Positions 1 through 7,971 of a DNA stretch of 19,437 nucleotides are shown piece by piece. Position 1 is the first letter of the stretch. Every line of letters starts with the position of its first letter. Source of the DNA: Raineyella sp964528755. GTDB lineage: Bacteria > Actinomycetota > Actinomycetes > Propionibacteriales > Propionibacteriaceae. The notes beneath the pieces are model-generated. The model did not search any database and was not told the origin of the DNA. It saw only the letters and a program-made list of their open reading frames with translations. The stretch lies in contig CAZGWN010000075.1 of assembly GCA_964528755.1 (NCBI GenBank), forward strand, positions 1-19,437, in the 5' to 3' direction. A program made the position numbers and the translations under genes.

Positions 1-53
1 CGTCGCAGGGCATGGATCGAGCAAACCATAGTAGATCCACGGATACGCCGGTG

Positions 54-59
54 TATAAG
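54..59 (+). promoter_or_regulatory. Possible -10 element of the ABC transporter operon
   Basis: TATAAG lies 8 bases before the ATG at 68. No Shine-Dalgarno sequence precedes that ATG, so a leaderless or near-leaderless transcript is possible. No convincing -35 box is visible. The element sits inside a small imperfect inverted repeat (GTGT at 51-54, ACAC at 62-65) that could be an operator but may be chance. Confidence 0.3.
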
Positions 60-67
60 TCACACGA

Positions 68-1024
68 ATGGGATCGATTGAGAAGAGCGAGTCGTCGTGT
101 CACCCTTGCGGTGTGTCGCTCGCTCTGCCCCGTACGCCTCACGCCCGTACGCACCGGCTCCTCGGAACGGACCTGTCGCTGCCGATCGGTGCCATCCTGG
201 TCCTGGCCTTCGGCCTGCTCGCGATCTTTGCGGAACCCCTGAGCGCGCTCAGCGGCAACGATCCCTACGCAGAGCATCCCGAAGCGCTCGGCGCCGGATC
301 CGTCCCCGTCGGAGTGGCCGGCGGGGTCAGCGCCCAGCACTGGTTCGGCGTGACGCCCCTGCGCGGCGTCGACCTGTTCGCCATCGTCGCCCACGGGGCC
401 CGCATTTCTCTTGGCATCGGACTGACGTCCACTCTCATCTCGCTCATCATCGGCGTGACCGCCGGCATGGCGGCGGGCTACTTCCCCGGGGTGGTCGACG
501 GGTTGCTCTCCCGCACCATGGACGTACTCTTCGGATTCCCCTTCCTCATCTTCGCCATCGCCATCTCGGCCGTCATCCCGCCGACCTTCCCCCGGGCGGT
601 CCTGCTCACCCTGGTGCTGGGATTCTTCGGCTGGCCGTCCATCGCTCGGCTCGTCCGCGGTCAGACCCTGTCCCTGGTCACCCGGGACTTCGTCACCGCG
701 TCCCGGACCATGGGCGCCGGGGCCGGACACGTCCTGCTGCGCCAGGTGTTGCCCAACCTCGGGCCGCTGCTCGTCGTCTACACGACGCTGGCGATCCCGG
801 GACGGATCGGCGCGGAGGCGGCGCTGTCCTTCCTCGGGGTCGGGATGAATCCGCCGACCCCCTCCTGGGGCCGGTCGATAGCCGACGCAGTGGCCTGGAT
901 CCGGGTCGACCCGATGTATCTGGCCTTTCCCGGGCTCGCCCTGTTCCTGCTCACCCTCGGGTTCAATCTGCTCGGCGACGGTCTCGGCGACCGTCTCGAC
1001 CCCCGCCACGAGGTGACGCCATGA
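68..1024 (+). CDS. ABC importer permease, DppC/OppC/NikC type
   Basis: This is an inner-membrane permease subunit of a peptide/nickel/opine-family ABC importer; it forms half of the translocation channel. It has 318 residues from the ATG, with a hydrophobic segment near residues 38-56 and about five more after residue 110. The cytoplasmic EAA loop that contacts the ATPase lies near residues 211-230 (ASRTMGAGAGHVLLRQVLPN). The C-terminal SFLGVG...PSWG motif is typical of DppC proteins. The start is uncertain: an in-frame stop lies at 56-58, neither ATG 68 nor GTG 113 has a Shine-Dalgarno sequence, and the first 15 codons look less GC-biased at the third base than the rest. GTG 113 would give a more usual N-terminus. 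The stop overlaps the next start by four bases. The C-before-B order is less common than B-before-C. The substrate is unknown. Confidence 0.88.
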   Translation: MGSIEKSESSCHPCGVSLALPRTPHARTHRLLGTDLSLPIGAILVLAFGLLAIFAEPLSALSGNDPYAEHPEALGAGSVPVGVAGGVSAQHWFGVTPLRGVDLFAIVAHGARISLGIGLTSTLISLIIGVTAGMAAGYFPGVVDGLLSRTMDVLFGFPFLIFAIAISAVIPPTFPRAVLLTLVLGFFGWPSIARLVRGQTLSLVTRDFVTASRTMGAGAGHVLLRQVLPNLGPLLVVYTTLAIPGRIGAEAALSFLGVGMNPPTPSWGRSIADAVAWIRVDPMYLAFPGLALFLLTLGFNLLGDGLGDRLDPRHEVTP

Positions 1025-2016
1025 GGCTCGTCCGTCTCCTCGCCCGACGATCGGCCAGTTCACTGCTGGTCATTGTCCTCATCGCCCTGTCCCTGTTCGC
1101 CATCTTCTTCATCCTCCCCACCGACCCGGCCCAGCTCAGCTGCGGGCGACCCTGCACCCCCGACCAATTGGCGCAGGTCAAGCGGTTCATGGACCTCGAC
1201 CAGCCGTGGCCGGCACAGTTCTGGGCCTACCTCAGCGGGATCGCCGTGGGTCGCACCTTCGGCGACGGCCCGGCGGCAATCCACTGCGCGGCCCCCTGCT
1301 TCGGCTACTCGTTCCGGCTCCGGGAGAGCGTCACCGACCTCATCGCCTCTCGGTTTCCGGTCACCGCCTCGATCGCCCTGGGCGCCGCGGTCCTGTGGCT
1401 GCTCATCGGGGTGGCCACCGGCGTGTGGTCGGCACTCAACCGTGGACGGTGGGTGGACCGGACCATCCTCGCGGCCAGCGTGGTCGGCGTGTCCACCCCG
1501 GCGTACCTGGCCGGGCTGCTGGCCATCGGGATCTTCGCCCTGACCCTCCCGATCTTCCCGAGCGGCGGGTACGTCCCGCTGGCCGAGGACCCCGCCGGAT
1601 GGGCAGGCCATCTGCTGCTGCCGTGGCTCGTGCTCGCCGTGCTGAGCGCGGCGTCCTACACCCGGATCACCCGGTCCCAGATGGTGACCGCCCTGTCCGA
1701 GGACTACATCCGGACCGCCCGGTCCAAGGGCATGCCCGAGAGGACCGTGGTCGGCCGGCACGCGCTGCGCAACGCCGTACTGCCGGTCGTGACGATCTTC
1801 GGCCTCGATCTGGGCGGCCTGCTCGGCGGCGCGGTACTGACCGAGCGGGTGTTCTCCATGCAAGGGCTCGGCGCGCTCCTTCTCGACGCCGTCGCCAACC
1901 TCGATCTGCAGGTGCTCGTCGGCGTCACCCTCTTCGCGGCCTGTCTGATCATCCTCGCGAACCTCGTCGTCGACGTGGCCTACACCCTCGTCGATCCCCG
2001 GGTCCGCCGAAGCTGA
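1021..2016 (+). CDS. ABC importer permease, DppB/OppB/NikB type
   Basis: This is the partner permease of the preceding gene, 331 residues long, starting at the ATG inside the ATGA overlap, so translation is probably coupled. A first membrane segment at about residues 11-31 is followed by a long outside loop and then about five more membrane segments. The EAA loop is near residues 232-255 (RSKGMPERTVVGRHALRNAV). The C-terminal GGAVLTERVFSMQGLG is a hallmark of the DppB branch. The outside loop has two Cys-X3-Cys pairs (C41/C45 and C89/C93), which could form disulfides or bind metal. I recall similar Cys-containing loops in other actinobacterial DppB proteins, so they may be a lineage trait. 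The family is clear; the transported substrate is not. Confidence 0.92.
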   Translation: MRLVRLLARRSASSLLVIVLIALSLFAIFFILPTDPAQLSCGRPCTPDQLAQVKRFMDLDQPWPAQFWAYLSGIAVGRTFGDGPAAIHCAAPCFGYSFRLRESVTDLIASRFPVTASIALGAAVLWLLIGVATGVWSALNRGRWVDRTILAASVVGVSTPAYLAGLLAIGIFALTLPIFPSGGYVPLAEDPAGWAGHLLLPWLVLAVLSAASYTRITRSQMVTALSEDYIRTARSKGMPERTVVGRHALRNAVLPVVTIFGLDLGGLLGGAVLTERVFSMQGLGALLLDAVANLDLQVLVGVTLFAACLIILANLVVDVAYTLVDPRVRRS

Positions 2017-2069
2017 GCGAATCCCGGCACGTTCCACTGTCCCGCAGCACCCACTCACCCGGAGGCACC

Positions 2070-3746
2070 ATGCCAACATCGAGATCCGCCCGCCTGACCG
2101 GCCTGCTGGCGGCCGCCACCATCCTCGCGACGACACTGGCCGGTTGCTCGAGGCCGACCGACACGCCTGCCGATGCGTCCGCCGCCCAGGCGTCGACGGC
2201 GACCGGGGGCACCCTCAACATCCTCACGGCCGGCACCGAGCTCGACCTCGACCCGGCCAAGAGCCAGAATCTGGCCACCACCACCCTCGGACTGATCGCC
2301 CGGCGGCTGACCACCTGGGAGGTCCGGCCCCAGGGCGACACGACCGTCGTCCCGGACCTGGCGACCGACACGGGCACCCCCTCCGACAACGGGCGGACCT
2401 GGACCTACACCCTCAAGGACGGGATCCTCTTCGAGGACGGCACGCCGATCACGTCGAAGGACATCAAGTACGGCATCGAGCGGTCGTTCGCCGACTCGCT
2501 CACCGGCGGCCTCAGCTACCACAAGACGCTGCTCAAGGGCGCGGAGAACTACCAGGGGCCGTTCGACGGCAAGGAACTGGACTCCATCGAGACGCCCGAC
2601 GACAAGACGATCGTCTTCCGCCTCAATGCCCCGTCCGGCGACTGGCCGTGGATCGTCTCCCAGCCGGCCTTCTCACCTGTCCCCAACGGCAAGGGCACGG
2701 ATCCCCAGTACGGTCACCAGCCCGTGTCCTCAGGCCCGTACCGGGTCGAGTCGAATGACCAGGGTTCCCAGGCGGTCCTCGCCCGCAACGAGCATTGGGA
2801 CCGGGCGACCGACTCCGTACGGACCGCGGGGCCGGACCGGATTGTGTTCCGGATGAGCCAGGACCCCTCGGTCGCCGCGCAATCGATCATCACCGGTGCC
2901 GGGGATGCCGCCGATTCCTTCCTCACCGGCTTCGTGCCTCCGGCACAGATCGCGCAGGCGCAGGCCGATCCGAACGCGAAGGACCTGCTGGTCACCTCCG
3001 GCGACGGAGCAGTGGAGTACCTCGCCATCAACACCCGGCGGGTGACCGACCTCAAGGTGCGCCAGGCCATCCAGTACGCCACCAACAAGCAGGCCTACCA
3101 GACGGCGTCCGGCGGAGAGATCGCCGGGGGCTTTGCCACCACGCTGATCACGCCCGGCATCCCCGGCCGTCAGGCGTACGATCTCTATCCCGCCGACCCG
3201 TCCGGCGACGTCGACAAGGCCAAGAGCCTCATCACCGAGTCCGGCAAGCCCGCTCCGACGCTGACCCTCATCGCCCGGTCCGACAGCGCCGATGTCGCCT
3301 CCTCGATCAAGACCGGGCTCGAACGGGCCGGATTCACCGTCACCATCCGGACTCTCGACTCCGAGGTCTATTCCGACGCCCTCACCGGTGACAAGGGCGA
3401 CTACGACCTGGCGATCTCCAGCTGGCAGCCCGACTTCCCGTCCGCGACGGCCAACATCGCGCCGCTGTTCGACTCCTCCCAGATCGGTCATGGCAACTAC
3501 AACCTGTCCCGCTATGACAACCCGGAGGTCGACGCCTTGATCCGCCAGGCCACCGAGACGATCGACCAGACCGCCGCTCAGCAGATCTGGGCCCAGGCGG
3601 ATCGCCGGATCCTGGAGGACTCGCCGGTCGTGCCGCTCATCTACTCCCACAACACCTTCATCCACGGGGCGAACGTCGAGAACTTCTTCATCGGCAACTT
3701 CCCGGCCTACCCCAACTACCTGAAGGTCAGCCTGAGGGCCCGATGA
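2070..3746 (+). CDS. ABC importer substrate-binding lipoprotein (SBP family 5)
   Basis: This is the extracytoplasmic solute-binding protein of the importer, 558 residues, within the normal length for the DppA/OppA/NikA family. The start is fixed by GGAGG at 2061-2065, five bases before the ATG. A lipoprotein signal peptide ends in the lipobox LAGC with lipidation at C26, followed by a Thr/Ala/Ser-rich linker. The mature part opens with GGTLNIL and a DPAKSQN segment typical of SBP_bac_5 proteins, and also shows LKDGILFEDGTPITSKDI and a late YNLSRYDNPEVDALI segment. It lies 53 bases after the permease pair and overlaps the ATPase start by four bases (ATGA at 3743-3746). Peptides, nickel or metal-opine complexes are all possible ligands; the sequence alone does not decide. 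Confidence 0.92.
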   Translation: MPTSRSARLTGLLAAATILATTLAGCSRPTDTPADASAAQASTATGGTLNILTAGTELDLDPAKSQNLATTTLGLIARRLTTWEVRPQGDTTVVPDLATDTGTPSDNGRTWTYTLKDGILFEDGTPITSKDIKYGIERSFADSLTGGLSYHKTLLKGAENYQGPFDGKELDSIETPDDKTIVFRLNAPSGDWPWIVSQPAFSPVPNGKGTDPQYGHQPVSSGPYRVESNDQGSQAVLARNEHWDRATDSVRTAGPDRIVFRMSQDPSVAAQSIITGAGDAADSFLTGFVPPAQIAQAQADPNAKDLLVTSGDGAVEYLAINTRRVTDLKVRQAIQYATNKQAYQTASGGEIAGGFATTLITPGIPGRQAYDLYPADPSGDVDKAKSLITESGKPAPTLTLIARSDSADVASSIKTGLERAGFTVTIRTLDSEVYSDALTGDKGDYDLAISSWQPDFPSATANIAPLFDSSQIGHGNYNLSRYDNPEVDALIRQATETIDQTAAQQIWAQADRRILEDSPVVPLIYSHNTFIHGANVENFFIGNFPAYPNYLKVSLRAR

Positions 3747-5371
3747 CCACGCTGATGTCCACTCCCGACCCGCAGGTCACCGGCGAGCCTCGACTGGCCG
3801 CCCGTGACCTGCGGGTCCGGTTCGGCGACCGGGAGGTCACCCACGGGACCGCGCTCAAGCTCCACGCCGGCCGGATCACCGCGCTGGTCGGCGAATCCGG
3901 GTCGGGCAAGACCGTCACCGCGATGGCACTGCCCCGTCTGCAGCCCGGAGGGGCACAGGTCAGCGGCGAGGCCCTGTTGCGCGTCGGGGCCGAGACGATC
4001 GATCTGCTCGGATCCGACGCCCCGCTGCGCCGGATCCGCGGCGGCCTGATCGGCACCGTCTTCCAGGAACCGACGTCGGCCTTCAACCCGGTGCTCTCCG
4101 TCGGATCCCAGGTCGAGGAGGCGCTTCGCTGGCACACGAACCTGTCCCGTGGAGATCGCCGGACGCGGGTGCTGGAACAGTTCCGCGAGGTCGGCCTGAC
4201 GGAGGCCGAGCGGATCCATTCCTCTTTCCCCCACCAGCTCTCCGGAGGACAACTGCAACGGGCCATGATCGCGATGGCGGTGATCAACCGTCCCGCGGTG
4301 CTCATCGCGGACGAGCCGACGACCGCCCTCGACGTCACCGTGCAGCAGGGCATCCTCGCGCTGCTCACCCGGCTCACCGAGCAGTTGCACCTGGCCGTCC
4401 TGCTCATCACCCACGACATGGGCATCGTCTGGGAGTCCGCCGACGACGTGTACGTCATGAAGGACGGCCGGATCGTCGAGCAGGGGACGGTCCTCGACGT
4501 CTTCCGGTCGCCGCAGGACCCGTACACCCGGACCCTACTGGCCGCTGTGCCGAAGCTGGGCGCGGCGAACCGCCCCCAGACCGCGGGCCCCACGCCCACG
4601 GTGACCAGACCACCGACCGCCGACCTGCGAGGCATCACCGCGGCGTACCGCACCGGACATCCGGCGGTCGCGGACATCGACCTGGTCGTCCACCCCGGCC
4701 GTACGCTCGCCGTGGTCGGCGAGTCCGGGTCCGGCAAGACCACCATCGCCCGGGTCCTCAGCGGGCAGCTCCGCCCCCAGCAGGGACAGGTGCGGCTGGC
4801 GGGTGAGGATCTGTGGCGTCTGCCGGGCAAGCGACGAAGGACGGCACTGGCGCGACTGGGGTACGTCTTCCAGGACGCCGGGTCGGCCCTCAATCCCCGC
4901 CGACGTGTGGCCTGGAGCATCGCCGAGCCGCTGCGGGTGCACCACGTGCGGGACCCGCGACCGCGCGTCCGGGAGGTGTTCGCCCAGGTCGGGCTCGACG
5001 CCGACCTGCTGGAGCGCTACCCGCACCAGCTCTCCGGCGGGCAGCGCCAGCGGGTGGGCATCGCCCGCGCCCTCGCGCTGCGGCCGGGCCTGTTGATCGC
5101 CGACGAGCCGACGTCCTCCCTCGACGTCACCGTGCAGGCGCAGATCCTGCGTCTGATCCGCGGCCTGCAGGCCGAGCTGGGGTTCGCGTGCGTGTTCATC
5201 AGCCACGACCTCGCCGTCGTGCAGGCGATCGCCGACGACGTCCTCGTGCTGCGCCACGGCCGGATCGTCGAGCAGGGCCCCGTGGCGTCCGTGCTGTCCG
5301 AGCCACGGGCCACGTACACCCGGACCCTGCTGGCGGCCGTCCCCCGAGTGGATCCCAGCCGTCGGCGCTAA
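3743..5371 (+). CDS. Double ABC ATPase (DppD-DppF type fusion)
   Basis: One 542-residue protein carries both nucleotide-binding domains of the importer, which are usually two genes in Dpp/Opp/Cnt systems. Domain 1: Walker A GESGSGKT 50-57, Q-loop Q108, signature LSGGQ 166-170, Walker B VLIADE 186-191, switch H224. Domain 2: Walker A GESGSGKT 326-333, Q-loop Q377, LSGGQ 430-434, Walker B LLIADE 450-455, switch H488. Both have the complete catalytic set, so both sites look active. Each domain ends in the YTRTLLAAVP element typical of the oligopeptide/dipeptide ATPase C-terminus. The domains are joined by a Pro/Thr-rich linker at about residues 275-295. The start overlaps the binding-protein stop. 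Such fused ATPases are common in Actinobacteria and Proteobacteria. Confidence 0.94.
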   Translation: MTTLMSTPDPQVTGEPRLAARDLRVRFGDREVTHGTALKLHAGRITALVGESGSGKTVTAMALPRLQPGGAQVSGEALLRVGAETIDLLGSDAPLRRIRGGLIGTVFQEPTSAFNPVLSVGSQVEEALRWHTNLSRGDRRTRVLEQFREVGLTEAERIHSSFPHQLSGGQLQRAMIAMAVINRPAVLIADEPTTALDVTVQQGILALLTRLTEQLHLAVLLITHDMGIVWESADDVYVMKDGRIVEQGTVLDVFRSPQDPYTRTLLAAVPKLGAANRPQTAGPTPTVTRPPTADLRGITAAYRTGHPAVADIDLVVHPGRTLAVVGESGSGKTTIARVLSGQLRPQQGQVRLAGEDLWRLPGKRRRTALARLGYVFQDAGSALNPRRRVAWSIAEPLRVHHVRDPRPRVREVFAQVGLDADLLERYPHQLSGGQRQRVGIARALALRPGLLIADEPTSSLDVTVQAQILRLIRGLQAELGFACVFISHDLAVVQAIADDVLVLRHGRIVEQGPVASVLSEPRATYTRTLLAAVPRVDPSRRR

Positions 5372-5382
5372 GCTGCCCGGCG

Positions 5383-6678
5383 ATGACTCAGACCGAGAAG
5401 GCGGACCGTAGGTCCGCCGGGTTCCGCTGGCGTTCGATCGCCGCGGCCGTCTTCCTGCCGACGATCCTGTTCTCCACCGGCGAGGGCGCCCTGCTGCCGA
5501 TCATCCCGGTCGTCGCCACCGACCTCGGTGCGAGCCTGGCCCTGGCCGGCCTCGTCGCCTCGCTCATCATGGTCGGCGAGTTGATCGGCGACATCCCCAG
5601 CGGCTGGATCGTGACCCGGATCGGTGAGCGGAACGCCATGCTGGGCGGCGCGATCCTGGCCCTGGTGGGGGTCGTGTGTGCGGCGCTCGCCCGCGAACCG
5701 TGGCTGCTCGCCGCCGGGACCTTCCTCATCGGCCTGGCCACGGCAGTGTTCGCCCTGGCGCGGCACGCGTTCATGACGACGTACGTGCCCATCCACATCC
5801 GGGCCCGGGCACTGTCGCTGCTCGGTGGGGTGTTCCGCGGTGGCTGGTTCGTCGGGCCGCTGTTGGCCACCGTCGTCATCCGGATCACCGGCACCGGTCA
5901 CGCGGTCTACTGGGTGCACGCAGCCGCGTGCGTGGCCGTGATCATCGCCCTGCTCGCCCTGCCCGATCCGGAGCGCGCGGTGGCGCGGGCGGACCCGGGG
6001 CCGACCCGGGAGTGCGCCGACCCGAGCGAGCCCGACCCCGCGGACGGCCTGATCGCCGGCCTGCGCCGATTCGCTGAGGTCTACCTGCGGGTGGGGATCG
6101 GCTCGGCGCTGCTGATGGCGCTGCGCTCGAGCCGGGTGGCGATCCTGCCGCTGTGGGCGCTGTCGATCGGCATGGCCGAGGCCGACTCGACCCTGGTCAT
6201 CGGTCTCGCCAACGGGCTCGACTTCGCTCTGTTCTATGTCAGCGGGCTGGTGATGGACCGCTGGGGTCGGCTGTGGGCGGCGGTCCCCGCGCTGCTCGGG
6301 CTCGGGGTCGGGCATCTCGCGCTGGCCCTCACCCACGAGGCGGGAAGCCGCACGGTGTGGTTCATCGTGCTGGCGATCGTGCTCGGGTTCGCCAACGGGC
6401 TGTCGTCCGGGGTGAACATGACGCTGGGGGCCGACCTCGCCCCGCGCGACCGACCGGCGCCCTTCCTCGGCGGCTGGCGGTTCATCACCGACGCCGGCAA
6501 CGCCGTGGCACCGCTGGCGATCTCGGGTCTGACCTTCGCTCTCTCGCTGCCGGCGGCGGCCGCCGCCCTGGGCGCGGCCGGGTTGGTGGGAGCCTGGATG
6601 CTGGCGCACTGGGTGCCCCGCTATGTCCGGACGGCCGAACGGCCCGCCCCTTCGGGGACGGGCCGTTCACCCTCGTAG
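5383..6678 (+). CDS. MFS transporter, last gene of the ABC importer operon
   Basis: This is a predicted 12-segment major facilitator superfamily membrane protein of 431 residues. The loop 2-3 motif A is recognisable in a variant form (GWIVTRIGERNAM, about 74-86), and a DRWGR repeat of it lies at residues 292-296, after the acidic central loop (about 200-225). The ATG follows the ATPase stop by 11 bases on the same strand, so it is very probably co-transcribed; the ribosome site is weak. The family contains drug and metabolite exporters. Its position behind an Opp/Dpp/Nik importer matches the placement of the staphylopine exporter CntE in Cnt loci, so export of a small metal chelator is one hypothesis, with drug efflux as the alternative. 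The last codons overlap a strong hairpin at 6638-6667. Confidence 0.88.
   Translation: MTQTEKADRRSAGFRWRSIAAAVFLPTILFSTGEGALLPIIPVVATDLGASLALAGLVASLIMVGELIGDIPSGWIVTRIGERNAMLGGAILALVGVVCAALAREPWLLAAGTFLIGLATAVFALARHAFMTTYVPIHIRARALSLLGGVFRGGWFVGPLLATVVIRITGTGHAVYWVHAAACVAVIIALLALPDPERAVARADPGPTRECADPSEPDPADGLIAGLRRFAEVYLRVGIGSALLMALRSSRVAILPLWALSIGMAEADSTLVIGLANGLDFALFYVSGLVMDRWGRLWAAVPALLGLGVGHLALALTHEAGSRTVWFIVLAIVLGFANGLSSGVNMTLGADLAPRDRPAPFLGGWRFITDAGNAVAPLAISGLTFALSLPAAAAALGAAGLVGAWMLAHWVPRYVRTAERPAPSGTGRSPS
6638..6667. terminator. Hairpin between convergent MFS gene and cysK
   Basis: AACGGCCCG pairs with CGGGCCGTT (9 bp). A single bulged A follows, and then CCCC pairs with GGGG around a TTC loop. 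It lies inside the last codons of the MFS gene and 37 bases beyond the cysK stop, so it can serve both converging transcripts. There is no long T-run after it on either strand. Confidence 0.6.
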
Positions 6679-6703
6679 CGAGAGTCGGGAAGACGGGACA
6701 GGC

Positions 6704-7636
6704 TCAGTCGGTCAGCCCCGCGAACAGCGGCGTCGAGACATAGCGCTCGCCCCAGTCGGGGACGATGGCCACGATCGTCTTGCCGGCGTTGGCCGGGTCG
6801 TCGGCCAGATCCTTCGCGGCGCGCAACGCGGCACCCGCCGAGATGCCCACCAGCAGGCCCTCCTCCTTGGCGGAGCGGCGGGCGAACTCGATGGCGTCGT
6901 CACCCTTGACCTGGAGGATGCCGTCGACGACGGAGGAGTCGTAGATCGCCGGGACGAACCCCGGGCTGATGCCCTGGATCTTGTGGGCACCCTTCGGCCC
7001 GCCGGACAGCACGGGCGACTCCGCGGCCTCGACCGCGTAGATCTGCACCTCGGGCTTGCGCTCCTTGAGCACCTGGCCGATGCCGGTGATGGTCCCGCCG
7101 GTGCCGACGCCGGCCACGACGATGTCGACCTGGCCCTCGGTGTCCTTCCAGATCTCCTCGGCGGTCGTCTTCCGGTGGATGTCGACGTTGGCCGGGTTCT
7201 CGAACTGCCGGGCCAGAATGGCGCCCGGGGTGTTGTCGACGATCTCCTGGGCGCGCTTGTTGGCGCCGGGGACGCCCTCGGCGGCCGGGGTGAGGACCAG
7301 CTCGGCACCGAAGGCGCGCAGCACGGCGCGACGCTCCTTGGAGAAGGTCTCCGGCAGGGTGATGATCACCTTGTAGCCGCGGGCCGCACCGACCCACGCC
7401 AGGGCGATCCCGGTGTTGCCCGAGGTGCCCTCGACGATGGTGCCGCCCGGCTTGAGCGAGCCGTCGGCCTCGGCGGCGTCGACGATGGAGACGCCGATAC
7501 GGTCCTTGACCGAGTTCGCGGGATTGTAGAACTCGAGTTTGGCGAGCACGGTGGCCGGGGAGTCACCGTACAGGCGGTTGATCTTGACCAGAGGGGTGCG
7601 GCCGATGAGCTCGGTCGCGTCCTTGTAATAGGCCAT
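6704..7636 (-). CDS. cysK: Cysteine synthase A (O-acetylserine sulfhydrylase)
   Basis: This PLP enzyme makes L-cysteine from O-acetylserine and sulfide in the cytoplasm, the last step of assimilatory cysteine synthesis. It has 310 residues, the normal length. The PLP-binding lysine is K44 in NPANSVKDR. The substrate-binding loop TSGNTG is at 71-76, the phosphate-binding GTGGT at 178-182, and the SAGA motif with S266 contacts the PLP ring nitrogen. The C-terminal segment reads PDWGERYVST, where many homologues have PDSGERY. The start is supported by an AAGGA ribosome site just upstream. The gene is preceded on its own strand by a leader of about 290 bases with two coupled small ORFs and a clear promoter (7765-7960), suggesting attenuation by cysteine supply. 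No cysE follows, so it appears monocistronic. Confidence 0.96.
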   Translation of the reverse strand: MAYYKDATELIGRTPLVKINRLYGDSPATVLAKLEFYNPANSVKDRIGVSIVDAAEADGSLKPGGTIVEGTSGNTGIALAWVGAARGYKVIITLPETFSKERRAVLRAFGAELVLTPAAEGVPGANKRAQEIVDNTPGAILARQFENPANVDIHRKTTAEEIWKDTEGQVDIVVAGVGTGGTITGIGQVLKERKPEVQIYAVEAAESPVLSGGPKGAHKIQGISPGFVPAIYDSSVVDGILQVKGDDAIEFARRSAKEEGLLVGISAGAALRAAKDLADDPANAGKTIVAIVPDWGERYVSTPLFAGLTD

Positions 7637-7681
7637 TGTTCCTTCTTTCTGCGTGGTTGTGGGTGGATGGAGGAATGGGAA

Positions 7682-7707
7682 CCGCCGATACCGTCACGGC
7701 ACGGCGG
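7682..7707 (-). promoter_or_regulatory. Hairpin in the cysK leader around the second uORF stop
   Basis: In the cysK transcript CCGCCG pairs with CGGCGG (6 bp), with an inner GCCG/CGGT helix closed by a TGA loop. The TGA in the loop is the stop codon of the second small ORF (7694-7696), so a ribosome finishing there would disrupt the hairpin. No U-run follows, so it is not a classical intrinsic terminator. Confidence 0.35.
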
Positions 7708-7765
7708 GAATCAGGGAACGTACGGAAACACCGAGTCCGGCACAGGCCGTCACGGACGGAATCAT
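7694..7765 (-). CDS. Second small ORF of the cysK leader, coupled to the first
   Basis: This 23-codon ORF starts at an ATG whose A is the last base of the preceding ORF's stop (TGATG). The peptide begins MIPSVTACAGLG and contains one cysteine at position 8. There is no separate Shine-Dalgarno sequence, so initiation would depend on translational coupling. Its stop falls in a hairpin 57 bases before cysK. I do not recognise it, and its coding nature is inferred only from its arrangement. Confidence 0.35.
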   Translation of the reverse strand: MIPSVTACAGLGVSVRSLIPAVP

Positions 7766-7926
7766 CACGAGTGGGTCGACACACCGCACAACGGCGGCGC
7801 AGAGACAAGGGCGTCTGCCGACATCGGCGCGTCGTCGGACATTCGGCGCAACGCCGGTCCCGATCGGCGACAACATCCCGCCGACCTGGTTCGGCGATCC
7901 GGCACCGCCGCGCTCGATATGAACAT
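7765..7926 (-). CDS. Putative leaderless leader peptide with Cys-Cys, upstream of cysK
   Basis: This ORF of 53 codons has an ATG six bases after a TAGTAT -10 box, which is the spacing of leaderless actinobacterial genes. The peptide has adjacent cysteines at 18-19 (TGT TGT) and another at 47, near the C-terminus. Known biology: in mycobacteria, Cys-rich leaderless leader peptides ahead of sulfur genes act as cysteine sensors through ribosome stalling, and they are often coupled to a following small ORF. What I see: a matching promoter spacing, Cys pair, TGATG coupling and downstream cysK. What is inferred: that it is translated and senses cysteine. Against it: the Cys pair is mid-peptide rather than at the end, and the peptide is longer than typical. 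Confidence 0.45.
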   Translation of the reverse strand: MFISSAAVPDRRTRSAGCCRRSGPALRRMSDDAPMSADALVSAPPLCGVSTHS

Positions 7927-7932
7927 GGCTGA

Positions 7933-7960
7933 ATACTATCCAATAGCCAGCGTTATGCAA
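7933..7960 (-). promoter_or_regulatory. cysK: cysK promoter
   Basis: On the - strand TTGCAT (7955-7960) and TAGTAT (7933-7938) are separated by 16 bases, a good housekeeping-sigma arrangement in a locally AT-richer patch. The predicted transcription start falls at or next to the ATG at 7926, leaving about 290 bases of leader before cysK. Confidence 0.6.
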
Positions 7961-7971
7961 GTCGGTCCCAC

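Noticed and set aside
1..50. A gene tail at the left edge
   Set aside because: The phase of the first transporter gene has stops at 29-34 and 56-58, the other phases give no recognisable text over this short stretch, and the edge leaves too little sequence to judge.
97..1020. An open frame that runs in front of permease B in phase with it and could suggest a 639-residue protein
   Set aside because: Its first 308 codons give an Arg/Pro/His-rich text overlapping the clearly real permease C in another phase. The true permease B starts at the ATG at 1021.
7637..7932. SAM or T-box riboswitch in the cysK leader
   Set aside because: I could not find the conserved T-box bulge sequence or a SAM riboswitch core; the visible structure is better explained by small ORFs.
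7563..7943. A 126-codon frame rich in cysteine overlapping the cysK start
   Set aside because: Its ATG lies upstream of the predicted transcript start, overlapping the spacer and -10 region, and it reads out of phase into cysK with Arg/Pro-rich text. The leaderless ORF at 7926 fits the promoter better.
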